From positions 436,501 through 500,500 of the forward strand of contig OZ024792.1 of assembly GCA_964017065.1 (NCBI GenBank): a stretch of 64,000 bases of DNA. Direction: 5' to 3'. This document shows, piece by piece, positions 39,621 through 51,053 of the stretch (positions within the stretch are counted from its first letter, which is position 1; every line of letters starts with the position of its first letter). The position numbers and the translations under genes were made by a program. Origin of the DNA: Haliclona indistincta. Taxonomy: Eukaryota > Porifera > Demospongiae > Haplosclerida > Chalinidae. The notes beneath the pieces were generated by a model. That model saw nothing but the letters and a program-made list of their open reading frames with translations. It was not told the origin of the DNA and made no database searches.

Positions 39621-39867
39621 AACCCTCCCGCATACTGCGCACGGGTAATAATATGCACAGTGTATGTCAATGTTATCATGAAGTGTGTGGTAAAATGCCG
39701 CACTCAATTATTAACTGCTGTCCTTTATTGCACTAGAGTAACAATGAAGCCACGTATCAACCCACAGCGAGGTCAAGGCACTATAGAGGTAAACAACCAC
39801 CAGGGACCACACATTTCGCCGGTTTGTGTGCCAACGAAAGACTGGAGAGAGAGAGAGAGAATGACAC

Positions 39868-40027
39868 ACTGGTACGAGGTGTGAACATTGGCAGGAGGCA
39901 CACATTGGCACATGGTGTGAACATTGGAAGGAGGCACACATTGGTACGAGGTGTGAACATTGGAAGGAGGCACACATTGGCACATGGTGTGAACATTGGC
40001 AGGAGACACACATTGGCACGAGGTGTA
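39868..40027. repeat. 36-bp minisatellite
   Basis: About four and a half units contain GAGGTGTGAACATTGG and AGGAGGCACACATTGG. The single-copy equivalent near 42500 (ACACATTGGTACGAGGTGTA) indicates expansion in only one of two duplicated loci. Confidence 0.85.
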
Positions 40028-40259
40028 ACTCTATAGACTTCGCAAACCATTCATTCAGTAGGGACTGTTATGCTGACATTTAGCAAGTGGTACAGGGGTG
40101 GATCTAGCGAAGGTGACAGTCATTGCATGTCATTTTTCTTTTAGAAAAAATTAAGAGGACAATAGTGTGCTGGTAATTACAGTCTTAACTATACGCTAGA
40201 GTTCAAGGGTCATTTTACTACAACTGATTTCTACAACTGGTTCGGTCTATTGCCAAAGT

Positions 40260-41480
40260 TTAAATTTTTACAAGAGATCCATAGTAATGCTTGCTTGGGT
40301 TTGTTTCACCAACAAAGTTGCACCAGAAGTCAACATAGCCCTGCACAAACTCCTCCTCGGACACCTCACCGTTTCTGTTGGTGTCCATTCCGGAAAAAGA
40401 AACAATCGAAAATGGAAACTCTCCTAGCATTGTTTTAAGCTCTTTTTTGCTGATATGACCGTCTCCATTCAAATCAAATTAATTGAACAATACTTTGCCA
40501 GAGTCTCTGAGGAATTCCTCTGAACCAGGTCGACTCACGTACCATTTCAAACATGTCAGTCTTCTATGAAAGTGTTCTCTGTCCATTTAAATTTCTCGTT
40601 GCCTCTGACCACTTCTTCCATCCAAACTTTGCAGAATTATCCTGAAAATTCCTCGATTCTTTCTTTGCTAACGTTCTTGGAAACTGCATTAGATACGCAT
40701 TTGCCCGGGAAGTTGTTGTACAGTGCTTTTTAGCTATCTTGAAATGTTGGTCTAATGTCTAATCCAGCCATTGAACTACATAACACTTCAATTAGTAAAT
40801 TGTAGGGTAAGCCCGAGCAAGAATCACACAATAGTTTTAACAATAGTGTAGAGATTTTTTGCTACATCCATATTATTAACAAGTAGGATTATCTAGGATC
40901 GTGGTAGCTTTTGCCTTAGCACAGCAATAAAGCTACCACGATCCTAGACACAATCCTACTTAATTTTGTTTTACATTATTATTCTTTCATTTTCTTGAAT
41001 AATTATAATCTCCTTCTGCTGCTCATACTCAACTTGAGATATAGCGGAGATTTCTAACAGCTGATGTAGTTCTTTCAGTTGTTGAATATACAATCATGTT
41101 ATATACATGTTGTTTAGTAACATAGTTTATTGATTCTTGCTCAGGCATACCCTACAATTTACTAATTGAAGTGCTAAGTAGTACAAAGGCTGGTTTAGAC
41201 ATTAGACCAATATTTCAAGATAGCTGAAAACCACTGTAGTCTTCGCTGTCGACTACTCCATCACTACTGATTTTGGTCATAGAAAGCGAAGGTTTTCATT
41301 TTTCTCACCCAGAGCTCTGGAACATTCTTCTTGATATCAGCAGCAGTCACTCTTTTGGTGTCGGTGGCCTCATCATGCACAGAGCGACTCGAAAATGGTA
41401 TCTGCCTAATGCCGCGGACCGTAGCTGCCGACAGCCTCATGACTGCCGACAGCCAAACGACTGAGCTGTCCTCGACTAAA
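40260..41480 (-). pseudogene. Decayed copy of the EF-hand gene at 42757
   Basis: The C-terminal part (40260-40472) still reads NGDGHISKKELK and DTNRNGEVSEEEF, two EF-hand loops. The N-terminal part (about 41255-41480) reads IRQIPFSSRSVHDEATDTK. In between, stops and frameshifts break the frame, and a 516-bp transposon (40721-41236) sits at the position of residue 90. Flanks on both sides match those of the intact copy, so this is one unit of a tandem duplication that decayed. Confidence 0.8.
40721..41236. mobile_element. Tc1/mariner-type MITE (CAGTG ends) in the EF-hand pseudogene
   Basis: The left end CAGTGCTTTTTAGCTATCTT and right end AAGATAGCTGAAAACCACTG are inverted repeats extending about 110 bp. 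TA flanks both ends, and the intact gene at 42757 shows the empty site TTTTGTAGTC. A second palindrome, CTAGGATCGTGGTAGCTTT and its complement, lies in the centre (about 40891-40948). Confidence 0.8.
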
Positions 41481-41636
41481 AATAACAATTTGCTGCATAA
41501 TGGACGCTGGACAAGTTTTGTGATATTACAGTACGGGATAGAAAGCGTCGAGCTGTTGTCGAACATTAGCTTTAATAATAGCAACAAAGGAATGCATGTA
41601 GGGTATTCAATTCAATTCAATTCATTGGGTAGACAA

Positions 41637-41935
41637 TATCAGGTATATACTCATCAGGTAGACTAGGCTATACTAGTGGTGCTATATACCATGCTCAATA
41701 CCAGGATAGACTAGGCTATACTAGTGGTGCTACCATGCTCAACATCAGGATAGACTAGGCTATACTAGTGGTGCTATATACCATGCTCAATACCAGGATA
41801 GACTAGGCTATACTAGTGGTGCTACCATGCTCAACATCAGGATAGACTAGGCTATACTAGTGGTGCTATATACCATGCTCAATACCAGGATAGACTAGGC
41901 TATACTAGTGGTGCTACCATGCTCAATATCAGGTT
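41637..41935. repeat. Short 43-bp-type minisatellite (same family as 61529-62872)
   Basis: About six units contain GATAGACTAGGCTATACTAG and TGGTGCTACCATGCTCAA, with an alternating form holding CTATATACCATG, so a higher-order two-unit repeat is visible. Confidence 0.85.
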
Positions 41936-42756
41936 TAACATACTGCCCCTACTCAACAGTATAGTTAAAGAAAATTAAAGAGATTTTTATCGAAATCAAA
42001 AGGATGTGGGAATTAAGAAATCTACCACTGGTTCACTTTGTAAACCAACAAGGAACAAGCATGGAATGGTAACACGATTGACTTGCTAACAGACCATAGA
42101 TCCCTACATCAGTGGCTACTGTGGCAGACTACAGCTAGTTGCCGTTGACTGACACCTGACATGCATTGAATTGAATTCAGCTCAGTTGTGATCTTATGTC
42201 ATGCAGTACAGTACGGTACTATAACAATTATTGTCCATGGTCAGATATGGTTCTTTGGTATATCAATAAACTAGAGCTCAATAACTAAACAATAATAATA
42301 TTCACAGTAAGGGAGTGTATGTCATGGAGTGTGTAATAAAATGCCTCATTTGATAGCACTCAATTATTAAATACCTCCGCTACTGTCCTTTACTGCACTA
42401 GTATGCATCATTGCTAATGGAATCTAGGGATATGGTAGAGTAGAGCAATGAAGATATCCCATCCACAGTGGAGGTCAAGGCACTATAGAGGGCCGGACCG
42501 ACACATTGGTACGAGGTGTAACTCTAGGACTTTGCAAACCAATAGGGACCTGTTATGCTGACATTCAGCGAGTGATTCCTATACCAGTACAGGGGTGTAT
42601 CTATAGTGAAGGTGGCAGTCATTGCATATCATTTTTCTTTTAGAAAAAATTAATAGGACAATAATATGCTGGTAAACAGTCTTAACTATACACTAGAGTT
42701 CAAGGGTCATTTTACTACAACTGATTTCTACAACTGGTTCGGTCTATTGCCAAATT
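41936..42756. other. Intergenic stretch with dispersed-repeat pieces
   Basis: Bases 41950-42180 match 52210-52350 and 52800-52920 (for example TCAAAAGGATGT, AAATCTACCACTGGTTCAC). Bases 42232-42500 match the flank of the DUF3598-like block near 63790-63999. Bases 42504-42756 match 40000-40259. No gene is seen. Confidence 0.55.
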
Positions 42757-43461
42757 TTACATTTTTACAAGAGGTCCCATGAAATGCTTGCTTGGGTTTG
42801 TTTCATCAGCGAAGTTGCAAAAGAAGTCAAGATAGGCCTGCAGAAACTCCTCCTCGGACACCTCACCGTTTCTGTTGGTGTCCATTCCAGAAAAAGAAAC
42901 AATCGTAAATGGATTCTCACCAAAAATTGTTTTCAGCTCTCCTTTGCTGATATAACCATCTCCATTCAGATCAAATAAATTAAACAATACTTTGCCAGAG
43001 TCTCTGAGGAATTTCTCAGAACCAGGTCGACTCACCAGTTCAAACATGTCTTCTATTAAAATGTTCTCTGTCCATTTAAATTTCTCGTTGTCTCTGACCA
43101 CTTCTTCTAACCAAAATTTGTAGAATTTTTCTGAAAATTCCTCGATTCTTTCCTTGCTAGCGTTCTTGGAAACTGCATTGGATGTCCATATTCCCGTGAA
43201 CCTTTTGTAGTCTTCGATGTCGATTACTCCATCACCAGTTAGGTCATAGGCAGCGAAAAAGGTTTTCATTTTTCTCACCCAGAGCTCTGGCACATTCTTC
43301 TTGATATCAGCAGCAGCCACTCTTTTGGTGTCGGCGGCCTTATCATGCACAGAGCGACTCGGAAATGGTATCTGCCTAATTCCGCGGACTCCAGCTGCCG
43401 ACAGCTTCATGCTTGGTAAATGACTGAGCTGTCCTCGACTAAAAATAACGATTCGCTGCAT
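42757..43461 (-). CDS. EF-hand calcium-binding protein (calexcitin/sarcoplasmic type)
   Basis: A single exon encodes 234 aa. EF-hand loops are DLTGDGVIDIED (73-84), DLNGDGYISKGE (164-175) and DTNRNGEVSEEE (194-205). The second hand (about 121-138) has lost its loop ligands. This spacing and the tryptophan-containing helices match invertebrate sarcoplasmic calcium-binding proteins and calexcitins, which are soluble calcium buffers or sensors. The basic N-terminal 35 residues might be a targeting extension, or translation may start at M18. The gene lacks introns and has a decayed neighbour copy (40260-41480), so it duplicated in tandem. Confidence 0.8.
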   Translation of the reverse strand: MQRIVIFSRGQLSHLPSMKLSAAGVRGIRQIPFPSRSVHDKAADTKRVAAADIKKNVPELWVRKMKTFFAAYDLTGDGVIDIEDYKRFTGIWTSNAVSKNASKERIEEFSEKFYKFWLEEVVRDNEKFKWTENILIEDMFELVSRPGSEKFLRDSGKVLFNLFDLNGDGYISKGELKTIFGENPFTIVSFSGMDTNRNGEVSEEEFLQAYLDFFCNFADETNPSKHFMGPLVKM

Positions 43462-43631
43462 AGTGGACGCTGCTGGACAAGTTTCACCCGTTTCGGAAAC
43501 TATCTGTAGATACAGTAAGTACAGCGACTTTCAGGCTTCTTGCAATGAAAAAGCGTCGAGAGTGAAGCGACAAGCGTTCCTGATTGGGTTTTCACGTTAG
43601 CACTAGACCACTAGTACTAGCTACCGCTGTA

Positions 43632-44087
43632 TAGATGACTTCGGTGTGAACTCTCACCTCATTAAACGGCAATCTTGGTAGGCGTGCCTAGGTCGAGCGT
43701 TTAAGTTACACCCCTTTGGGGTCAGTGCTGCCTTCTTTCGTGTGTTAAAGCAAGAAAACTATAAAATCAGAGGTCTGGGTTGCTTGAACAGCGATTACTA
43801 CTCCCAACCTTTGAATCTGAGGCCTGAAGAGCGGCGGCTACACCCAAAAGCCACGCCTGTACCAATCGCTCGTCATAGGCCTCAGATTTGTAGTTTCAAA
43901 GTAGTAATCGCTCTTCCGAACAACCCAGGCCTCTGATTTTATAGTTTTCTTGCTTTAATCTAAGCTTTAACACACGAAAGAAGGCAGCACTGACCCCAAA
44001 GGGGTGTAACTTAAACGCTCGACCTAGGCACGCCTACCAAGATTGCCTCGCGTTTAATGAGGTGAGAGTTCACGCCGAAGTCATCTA
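43632..44087. mobile_element. Long-arm TA-flanked foldback element
   Basis: The element begins TAGATGACTTCGG and ends CCGAAGTCATCTA, flanked by TA (43630-43631, 44088-44089). The arms are about 200 bp, nearly the full half-length, separated by a tiny loop. The 64-codon ORF inside is an arm artefact. Confidence 0.8.
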
Positions 44088-44854
44088 TAAACTGCTCTTG
44101 CTCAGCCGGCGCGCGCGGCGCTATCCAATCACTACGACCCGCCCAATTTACCACGTGTTATTGTGTGAGGCAGACCGGCCTGCCAACAAAAAACCTTGAG
44201 ATCTTTAATATTCATCGTAATCAATTAAAATAATTATTGCGTGTCATTAATACGTCATAATTACATCATAACTTTGACATACAGAATCCAGGTTCTAAGC
44301 ATTTGAATGTTATAAACAGCAAATGTTATAAACTTTACATGCTTCCTTCCATCTGGCAAAACAATAATGTTTAAAATTTTTGAGCCAGATGGAAGGAAAT
44401 GCATAAACGTCATAAAACTTGCTATGTAGGTACATTGTCACCTAACTTAGTTAAATCTGCAATAGGGCTGCTGCAGCACAATGTACAAAGGCGCTCGAGC
44501 CCAAAGTAGCGACGTGCGTGGGCATGGTCATGCGGCCGGAAATGTCTCCACCATTTTCAATTCAAAAAGTGGAAATTGTCTTGTGCGACGTCTGAGTGCC
44601 GTTTCAGTGGCTAAAAGCCACACAGAGGTTTTCAGATACGCTGATTCCAACTAATTATGAAATTTAAGCTGATAATTCTTTGAAACAATGCTGTTTTGCT
44701 ATTATCAATCAGTGCAGGAGCACATGAACAGAAGGAGCGTGCAACGTACAGTGCCAACACTTTAATAATTAATGACGTACTTCCGCTTTACCTAAGTATG
44801 AACGTACGTTATATCTATTTAACGCGCATTACTTCGCGTCGTGTGGTAAGTTTA

Positions 44855-45440
44855 GGGATGGACTAAGTTCACCCAATCTGAAGTGCGGATGTGTTACGTC
44901 ACGCTCGTTGCTATGGTATTCACGTGCTAAACAAAACTAAATCCTAAACCCAAGACCTTAAAACACTTCGCCTAACTGCGAAAAGCCAGGAGGGTCTTCC
45001 TAACCAACTAAGGATCGTCGGGAGGGTCTTCCTAACTAAGGATCGTCGGGAGGGTCTTCCTAACTAAGGATCGTCGGGAGTGTCTTCCTAACTAACTAAG
45101 GATCGTCGGGAGGGTCGTCCTACGGAGCTAACAGCGCAAACCCGTGGCTAACAGCGCTACTGACCCGCGGTAAGAGCGCTAACCTATGCCTAACAGTTTT
45201 TTTAGTGAAAAAAAAAAAGAACCAAAAAAAGTAGTATTTACCTGGGATTGAACCCTAGCACACCATGCTGCTATGCACAACACCTACCCATTGAACCACC
45301 GAGACCTGTTGCCAACTAGACATTGGAACTAGACTTTATAGTGATATTCTATTATAATACACATGCGCGGGCATGTCACGTGCTTCCTGCCCGTGACGTC
45401 ACACATCCGCACCTCAGGTTGGGTGAACTTAGTCTATCCC
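44855..45440. mobile_element. MULE-like non-autonomous element (10-bp TSD)
   Basis: The ends GGGATGGACTAAGTTCACCC and GGGTGAACTTAGTCTATCCC start inverted repeats of about 48 bp. The direct repeat GGTAAGTTTA lies at 44845-44854 and 45441-45450. A 10-bp duplication with long TIRs points to Mutator-like transposition. Inside are four units of a roughly 28-bp repeat (GGATCGTCGGGAGGGTCTTC, 44990-45120) and a tRNA-like segment. Confidence 0.75.
45237..45308 (-). pseudogene. tRNA-like segment (Met-like anticodon), probably degenerate
   Basis: Read on the minus strand, it has an A-box-like GTGGTTCAATGGGTAGG, an anticodon-type stem TGTTG/CAGCA around a 7-nt loop with CAT, and a B-box-like GGGTTCAATCCC. 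The acceptor stem does not pair and the base before the anticodon is G instead of T, so it is unlikely to be functional. It may be tRNA-derived filler captured in the MULE-like element. Confidence 0.4.
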
Positions 45441-45703
45441 GGTAAGTTTACGACAGCGAGCGCGCCTGGCTTGAATACGGTCATCCCAGCTTTCATTGCG
45501 CTCCTCACGGGCGAGTTCTTCACTTGTTGTAAACGAATCCGCCGGGGAGACAGCATGATCAGCTTTCTCTTGGAGCTGGCCTGACTAAGACGTCGAGGGG
45601 TTCGCGCCATCCTCTCTTGCCGCACTTAGATCTATTATGTATCACGTGCACAGAACGTACGTCACGCATATTTAATGAAGCACAAAAACTTCCAAATATT
45701 TTT

Positions 45704-47160
45704 TTTTTGGGGGGTTCAATAAATTTTATTTAGTAGTGCAGAGATAGGAAAATAATTCAAGTGGAAAAATATACAAAAGCAAAACAATAGGGACTTAGTG
45801 GCTGAGCTGAGTTTCTGATACCACAAGGTCCAGAGAGGAGGGAGCCTTGAAGGCACGTCCACTATGTGAACGAGTGCCTCGGATGCACTGTATTGCAGAG
45901 CGTAGGAGGGAAAATGTTAGACGGGTGCGAAGCCAAGACAGAGTTGAGGAATAGGGTTGATCCCATTTGGAGGCCAGGCAGGAGGCTAGACGCTTGTAAA
46001 AAATTTTAGCTTCGTTTGCAAGGCCACCGGAGGCAGAGAGTACTAATGGAGTGAACGAAGAATGTTCAACCTCCCTAACTCGCTGTTCATAAGCTCTCTT
46101 CTTCAGATTTTCTTGTTTCCTATAGCAAGTGGAGAGGCTGCATTGGCGGTGAGAGGGAGCCAAGGGGTTAAAGACACGGACATCAAAGTAAGTTCTCTCA
46201 AACTGTCCCCCCAGAACCCGTTAGCCGCAATGTCTAAGCGTGCACCATCCTGAGCATTGGAAGATGCACCATTCAAAGTCTCTCCTGATAGTGGCTGCAG
46301 ACAGGGTTCAATACAGACGTCATTGCAAACTTCTGCTAACAAATTAGCAGACAAGTCCCTAATCTCATTATGACGAAGAGAAGGGAATCCACCTTTTGGG
46401 CATGAAAGAGCATGTTCCAAAGAGAACTTCGAACCACAATCACAGGAAACAGGCATACGTGGAGGTGGCCAATCATAACGAAGAGCGATAGCATCATGGA
46501 ACGCCCCTTTGTGCAATGTAAACCCAAACTCCTCAATTGGTAGGGACGTTAGCCATGAGGAAGCCCCACGCTCTTGAGCTAATTCCAATGGTCTCTTGAG
46601 GGATTGTGGCAGGGAATCAATCAAACGATCAGCTGAAGTTTTTGCAAGTTCTCGATTATGTTTGTGGACATCCTTCTTTTCAGAAAGTTGTTGATTTTTA
46701 TAGTTTGTTCAGTATAGCAGAAATCTTGCGAGAGGATAGCGTCTACCAGAGGGCGAGTAATCTTGATTGAAGAGGAGTACGCATTCGAGGTTACAGAGGG
46801 GTCAGGAATAGCAATACCACCTAATCTGGCTGGGAGAGCTAGCAGGTCACGTACAAGGTCATTGGGAGGAGGTCTACTCGTAATAGCCGGAATCAGTTTA
46901 GTTCGTATGACCAGTTCCAGGGGAGCAAGGCTTGGAGCAATGTCATTCATGGTCCTAGTGAGGTATGTCCACTTGCTAATGTACCCATGTGTAAAAGCAG
47001 CATAAGCAGCATGTGGTTGACTACAAGCAATCTGTGACAACATCTCAAGTTCTGCTCTCCACTCATTAACTTTCCCAGAAAGAAAGGATTGAACATACTG
47101 ATCTGATCCCAATGGTACTCCTAGGTATGGTCTACCTTCTGACGTGACTTTAACATTAGT
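45704..47160 (-). mobile_element. 5'-truncated non-LTR retroelement with C-x-C...H...C motif
   Basis: On the minus strand, three frames join into the C-terminal part of a retroelement protein: 46621-47112 (thumb-like region, PHAAYAAFTHGYISKWTYLT), 46103-46624 (SCDCGSKFSLEHALSCPKGG, then RHNEIRDL and ARLDIAANGFWG) and 45795-46163 (QRVREVEHSSFTPLV). The Cys-Cys-His-Cys cluster followed by RHN, E and D positions resembles the zinc-knuckle plus restriction-like endonuclease layout of R2/NeSL-type elements; that assignment is inference. Frameshifts near 46150 and 46620 make it dead. It ends with an AATAAA signal and an A-run (T-run at 45701-45709 on the plus strand). Confidence 0.65.
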
Positions 47161-47820
47161 ACCAGCAAAAAAACAGCAATTTGGTAATCAAAAAATTATT
47201 TTCGTAGTCAAAAAGTTTGCAATGCTAGTTAAACTTGGAGAATGCCTCTGACCAGCACTTACGAAGATATTAGTAACAGCTTAGGTAAGTGCAAACGTAC
47301 TCCAAAGTCGCGCACAGCTGGAGTGTCATGCTAACTGGACTGTTCGCCATGTACTGCAACAGGTAAATAGCTGGTCCAGCGTCTGTTATAGCCATTGTTG
47401 TGGATCTGGTTGGTCGTAGTTTGCTTCAATAAGTATGCCGAACAGGTCAGCGTAGCCCAGGCTGTCGTGTCATACTCAAGATTACTGTTTTGCACCTATG
47501 CTACGAAGTGCGCAACTGCGCCGCTGTAACCAGGAAGCCGGCTTTGTAATGTAAATTGGTGGAGAACAAAATCACACAGTAACCGCCACAAAACCCGTTG
47601 TAACTCAGCCATTTTAGCACCGATTCTAACGAAATTTAGATTTGTGTGCTGCTAAAGGTTAGCAGAAGCCACCTATAACAACCAGTAATTGATTCAGACA
47701 GTTTAAACTTTGTAGTGCACATCGCTACCCAAAGAGTATTTTTTCGCCGTTTCGGGAGCCCCGCCCCCTTTCAAATTATGACCTGGAAACAACACACGAA
47801 GGACGCTGCGACGTCCAAGA

Positions 47821-50800
47821 CAGTGGCGTAGCAACAAATGGTGCACAGGTGCTGTAGCATCACCTTGAATTTGCCCAGATAATGATATTCAAAGTTACTT
47901 AACACACCCAGCCATTATGTATAGGTTAACCCATGGCAACCGAGGCGGTACGCGATATAACCGAGGGGGTTAATTTTACCGCCCGAGGGCGCGAAGCGCA
48001 CGAGGGCAGTAAAATTAACCCCCGAGGTTATATCGTGTACCGCCGAGGTGCCATGGTTTAACCATTTTGTAGCCCAGGAAGCTCGAGAATGCTGCTAAAC
48101 GAAGCGCTCAAGGTAGTAGAGCCTCCATAGAAGTCACCAGAGGCGAATGACAGCGCGTTGCTGAAAGACGGCAGTGTAATCTTGCGTGCGTTTTTCGACG
48201 ACGCCATCTTGTTGCTACGGTGTTGCTATGTGACGTCACTTCCTGGAAAATATACGTATTTGCTATGGTATACGAGATATAACCACCGTGCGGCGCCTTT
48301 GATCTTAGGGTCGCCTGGGCTACAAGAATATAATTATTATTAAACCACTGTTAGTAAAAGCACACCACACCAGCAACACCGTCTGCAGCTGAATCAGCAA
48401 ACGTGTCTCTCTTCCCTTTCCAACAAGTATGGCTCAGAGAAGTATTGCTACCTATTTTAAGCAGCTATCACCAGTGCAGACTCCTGCAAACAGTGACAAA
48501 GACTCAGAACAAGTAACAGAAACTGAGCAAGTAGTAGATATTGATCAGCAGCTTACAGAGACTGAACAGCTTACAGAGACTACTGAGCAGCCTACAGAGG
48601 CAATTGAGCAGCACCCAGCAGTGGCAACAGATCAACAAGATCAAGACTGCCAATGTCCAGGTTGCTTGGATACTCTAGTTCCCAACCATCCTGCTGATTT
48701 ATCTGGATCAAAGGTATTTTATAAACATAAAGATGGAAAATCTTTTGCTAGAAAAATTCAGCCTATAAGGTATAAGCAGTTTCCATGGGTATCTGTATGC
48801 TCATCTAGTTACAGAATTTTTTGCATGTATTGTCGCACTGCTAAGCAAAAAACTTTGCTCACATTTTCAAGGCATCAGCACAACTCCTTTGCTACAACTG
48901 GTTTTGGTAATTGGAGCAGAGCTCTACAAATGTTTCGTGGTCATGAAAAGAGTGAATGCCATCAAGAAGCCATTGCTAAATTAGCCGCTCTTTCCAATTC
49001 TGTTAACGTTGGTGCTCAATTGCTTACAAGGTGTGAGGAGGAACAAGCGTTTCACCGGGAAATGCTATTGAAAGTCCTTTCTTCCATCCAGTTTTTAGCT
49101 CGCCAGGGTTTAGCATTGCGTGGGCACTCTGAGGGTGTTGATGCATTACAGGGTAATTTGCTTCAACTATTGCTGCTTCGAGCACAAGATTGTCCTCGAT
49201 TGGACGAATCGCTTAGGAAGAAAGAATATGTTTCTCCACAGATAGTGAATGAGTTGATTAACTTGATGGGCCAGGCAATGCTAAGGCAATTAGTAGAGGA
49301 AATTAGGGAAGCCAAATTCTATTCTCTTATAGCAGATGAAGCAACTGATATTTCTCGGCAAGAGCAGATGTGTGTTTCTATTCGGTGGATTGACAGTAGT
49401 TTCGTTGTGCACGAAGATGCTCTCGGTCTAGTTCAACTCCCTAACACTAAGGCAGCAACAGTGTTTTCACAAATAAAAGACATACTTGTAAGATGTATGC
49501 TTCCTGTAACACAGTGCCGAGGGCAAGCGTTTGATGGAGCAAGTAACATGAGTGGAATTAGAAATGGAGTACAGGCACTGCTTAAGAGGGAAGAGCCAAG
49601 GGCATTGTATGTGCATTGCTTAGCTCATAGCTTAAATCTTGCAGTACAAGACATGACTGCGAAGTGTGATTTAGTGCGGAATGTGATGACTTTTGTGTTA
49701 GATTTAGTGCAGCTCATCAAGTTTTCGCCAAAAAGAACTAGTTTATTCGACAGTTTGAGGAAGGACGTGGCTATCAACAGTAATGATAGCGAACTCACAC
49801 CTTCTCTAAGGTCTCTGTGCCCAACTAGATGGACAGTGAGGCATTCTTCTATCGATAGTATCCTGCAGAACTATAGTATTCTCATTTCTGCTCTTGAGGA
49901 GATTGAGCAAGGCCATGATCAATATGCAGCCAAAGCAAGTGGTTTGCTTTCCCGAATGCTTAGCTTTGATACACTGTTTAGCTTAAAGCTTGCCTATCTG
50001 GTGTTCTCTGCAGCTGAACAGCTATCAATAAATTTGCAAGCAAAGAACACCTGTGTACAAGAAGCAACTCGAGGTGCGAGCCTCCTTGTTTCACACTTTC
50101 GGCATCTTCGACAACCAGAAGAGTTTGAAAAATTCTATGAAAATGTTATTAGTGCTTCATTTGGTGTGACTGATAGCCCAGTGCTTCCTAGATACCCAAA
50201 ACATGTAGACAATGCCTCTAGTCCTCATCGTTATCAATCACCAAAAGATCGATTCAGGCATGCTTATTTTGAGGCACTAGAGCTTGCTGTAGGAGAAGTA
50301 GAGAGGAGATTCGAGCAGTCAGACATGAAGCTGATCAAAGAGATGGAAGTCATGCTGGTAGAAGCTGCTAATGGTGTCGTTACTGATTCTATTCATGAAG
50401 ATGTAACCAGATATTTGGCTGCTGATGTTGATTGTTCTAGGTTGAAAGTCCAGCTAGGCATGGTGAGTGACATGGTAAAGACTGCTTTCAGTGATGCTAC
50501 AACTCCTAATAAGACAACAAACGTGAGAACTTACTATCTACGATGCTATGAACGAAAGTGAGATCTACAAGGGAATGCTAGGAGAAGTAGAAAAGGTCCT
50601 TAGGATATACCTTAATTTTCCTGTCACTACAGCAACTGCTGAGAGATCTTTCTCATCTTTGCGCCGCATAAAGACTTTTCTACGCAGTTCCATGACTAAC
50701 TACAGACTTAACAATTTATTTATGTTGTACGTTCATTCAGATAGAGCTAAAGAAGTAGATATTAAACTAATTGCTAAAGAATTTGTATCAGTAACTACTA

Positions 50801-51053
50801 GAAGACTAAATTACTTTGGAAATTATTGATTTTAGTTTTGATTGTTAGTTATACTCTTTCTCTCTTTCTCTTTCGCATTGTACATTTGAAACATTGTTGT
50901 AATTATTGACGTAGAACCGATATCGCTGCGTAGATAGAATGGCGAAAATTGCATGCTCATGAATATTAATGAGCAAAATTTTTTCGGCGCGCTTCGCGCC
51001 ATACTTCTTTTTCGCTTGTGCATCACCTTCAAAATTATCTTCCTACGCCACTG
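47821..51053 (+). mobile_element. hAT transposon (near-complete, autonomous type)
   Basis: The ends CAGTGGCGTAGC and CTACGCCACTG are inverted, with an internal GCATCACCTT/AAGGTGATGC pair near each end. CAAGA flanks both sides (47816-47820, 51054-51058), and the intact foldback copy near 57135 has a single CAAGA, confirming the site. A GC-rich palindrome near 47925-48060 (ACCGAGGCGGTAC and complement) looks like a further small insertion. It encodes the transposase at 48429-50829. Confidence 0.8.
48429..50829 (+). pseudogene. hAT transposase (ZMYM1-like), one frameshift
   Basis: The first frame (48429-50561, 710 aa) starts MAQRSIATYFKQLSP. It has a TETEQ-rich acidic segment, a TTF-type zinc finger (about 80-190, with FCMYCRTAKQK and H residues), a DUF4371-like RNase H core with SLIADEATDISRQEQ (first catalytic Asp), QAFDGASNMSG (second Asp region) and YVHCLAHSLNLAVQD. 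The second frame (50548-50829) supplies the C-terminal dimerisation domain, FPVTTATAERSFSSLRRIK. Conserved sequence runs off the first frame near 50525 and continues in the +1 frame, so a single-base indel has split it. It is otherwise well preserved, implying recent activity. Confidence 0.85.

Larger units (their letters stand above)
44507..47727. mobile_element. 3.2-kb insertion with TAGCGA ends
   Basis: The ends TAGCGACGTGC and GCACATCGCTA are inverted with one mismatch, and CCCAAAG is present on both sides (44500-44506, 47728-47734), so this whole stretch entered the foldback arm as one unit. A 7-8-bp duplication and TAG start fit a hAT-like element. It carries no transposase, but holds a MULE-like MITE and a LINE fragment. 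Bases 47161-47727 show nothing else recognisable. Confidence 0.55.

Noticed and set aside
39312..39707. Overlapping 79-99 codon frames
   Set aside because: They lie in a G-rich inverted-repeat element; all three frames are open by composition and none has a motif.
45237..45308. Functional tRNA-Met gene
   Set aside because: The acceptor stem does not pair and the conserved T before the anticodon is G, so it is listed only as a tRNA-like remnant.
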